From Acidisphaera sp. S103 (lineage in GTDB: Bacteria > Pseudomonadota > Alphaproteobacteria > Acetobacterales > Acetobacteraceae): DNA of 64,000 bases. The translations under genes and the position numbers were made by a program. Positions within the stretch are counted from its first letter, which is position 1, and each line of letters opens with the position of its first letter. The stretch is from contig NZ_LMUJ01000051.1 in NCBI RefSeq assembly GCF_009765975.1, positions 169,441-233,440 on the forward strand, in the 5' to 3' direction. Shown here in pieces: positions 63,993-64,000 of this stretch. The notes below the pieces were generated by a model. It ran no database searches. It was not told the DNA's origin and was given only the letters and a program-made list of their open reading frames with translations.

Positions 63993-64000
63993 ATGGACGC
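63993..64000 (+). CDS. possible start of a gene cut by the window edge
   Basis: AGGGGAC precedes an ATG at 63993 by 6 bp, and the frame then leaves the window (Met-Asp-Ala). Only the start context supports it. The stretch from 63845 to here has no other gene. Confidence 0.25.

Noticed and set aside
1..64000. CRISPR arrays, tRNA or rRNA genes, intact transposases
   Set aside because: No regularly spaced repeats, no cloverleaf or rRNA signatures and no transposase or integrase motifs were seen; a tRNA or CRISPR scan would settle this.

Overview
The window looks like chromosomal DNA of a high-GC alphaproteobacterium. Family-level placement in the Acetobacteraceae is an inference from overall gene style (PEP-CTERM proteins, oxalate genes, CaiB/BaiF and hydantoinase-type catabolism), not something measured here. 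I see no rRNA, no tRNA, no CRISPR array and no intact insertion sequence or integrase. Many genes sit in tight operons with 4-base ATGA/GTGA stop-start overlaps.

Layout. 1-5.4 kb (minus): a hydantoinase/oxoprolinase operon, hyuB - GNAT - Tat-exported MBL hydrolase - hyuA. 6.1-11.7 kb (plus): a catabolic block with a fused NDP-forming acyl-CoA synthetase, a TauD-like dioxygenase, aquaporin Z, an FAH-family hydrolase whose start codon lies in a perfect 12-bp hairpin, and an SDR. 11.8-20 kb (minus): a surface-protein cluster of three small PEP-CTERM proteins and two exported parvulin-like proteins in strict alternation, ending in a 1126-residue SdrD-repeat, cysteine-rich protein; AT-rich promoter-like gaps precede each PEP-CTERM gene. 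20-28 kb: Gfo/Idh/MocA oxidoreductase and HD hydrolase, two orphan solute-binding proteins (ABC and TRAP), MmgE/PrpD, a CHRD protein, a PanE-like reductase and inorganic pyrophosphatase. 28-34 kb (minus): sugar isomerase/epimerase, then a coupled run of three TPR-glycosyltransferase-like paralogs and a DUF1835 protein. 34-43.7 kb: ligase-associated exonuclease, cupin, an oxalate module (GntR regulator, oxalyl-CoA decarboxylase, formyl-CoA transferase), GMC oxidoreductase, an SDR lacking the catalytic tyrosine, and guaA.

43.7-64 kb, beyond the 3' end of guaA, is accessory in character: NmrA-type reductase, F420-dependent-reductase-like protein, three SDRs, five LysR genes or fragments, an EmrB/EmrA-like exporter, an AcrB-type RND pump with its adaptor, and a PiT phosphate transporter. 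It also holds gene debris: an OxyR-like LysR 3' fragment abutting an isochorismatase that has lost its start, an SRAP (YedK-like) pseudogene with an in-frame TGA, and a probable methyltransferase tail. These mark it as a rearranged region.

The best candidate for a previously undescribed system is the PEP-CTERM/parvulin cluster (about 11.8-20.2 kb). Its three PEP-CTERM proteins each carry a cysteine pair near the mature N-terminus, both parvulins lack the usual catalytic histidines, and the terminal protein combines calcium-binding-type SdrD repeats with a cysteine- and Asn/Gly-rich region but has no recognisable signal peptide. I infer dedicated chaperones for secreted, disulfide-containing surface proteins.
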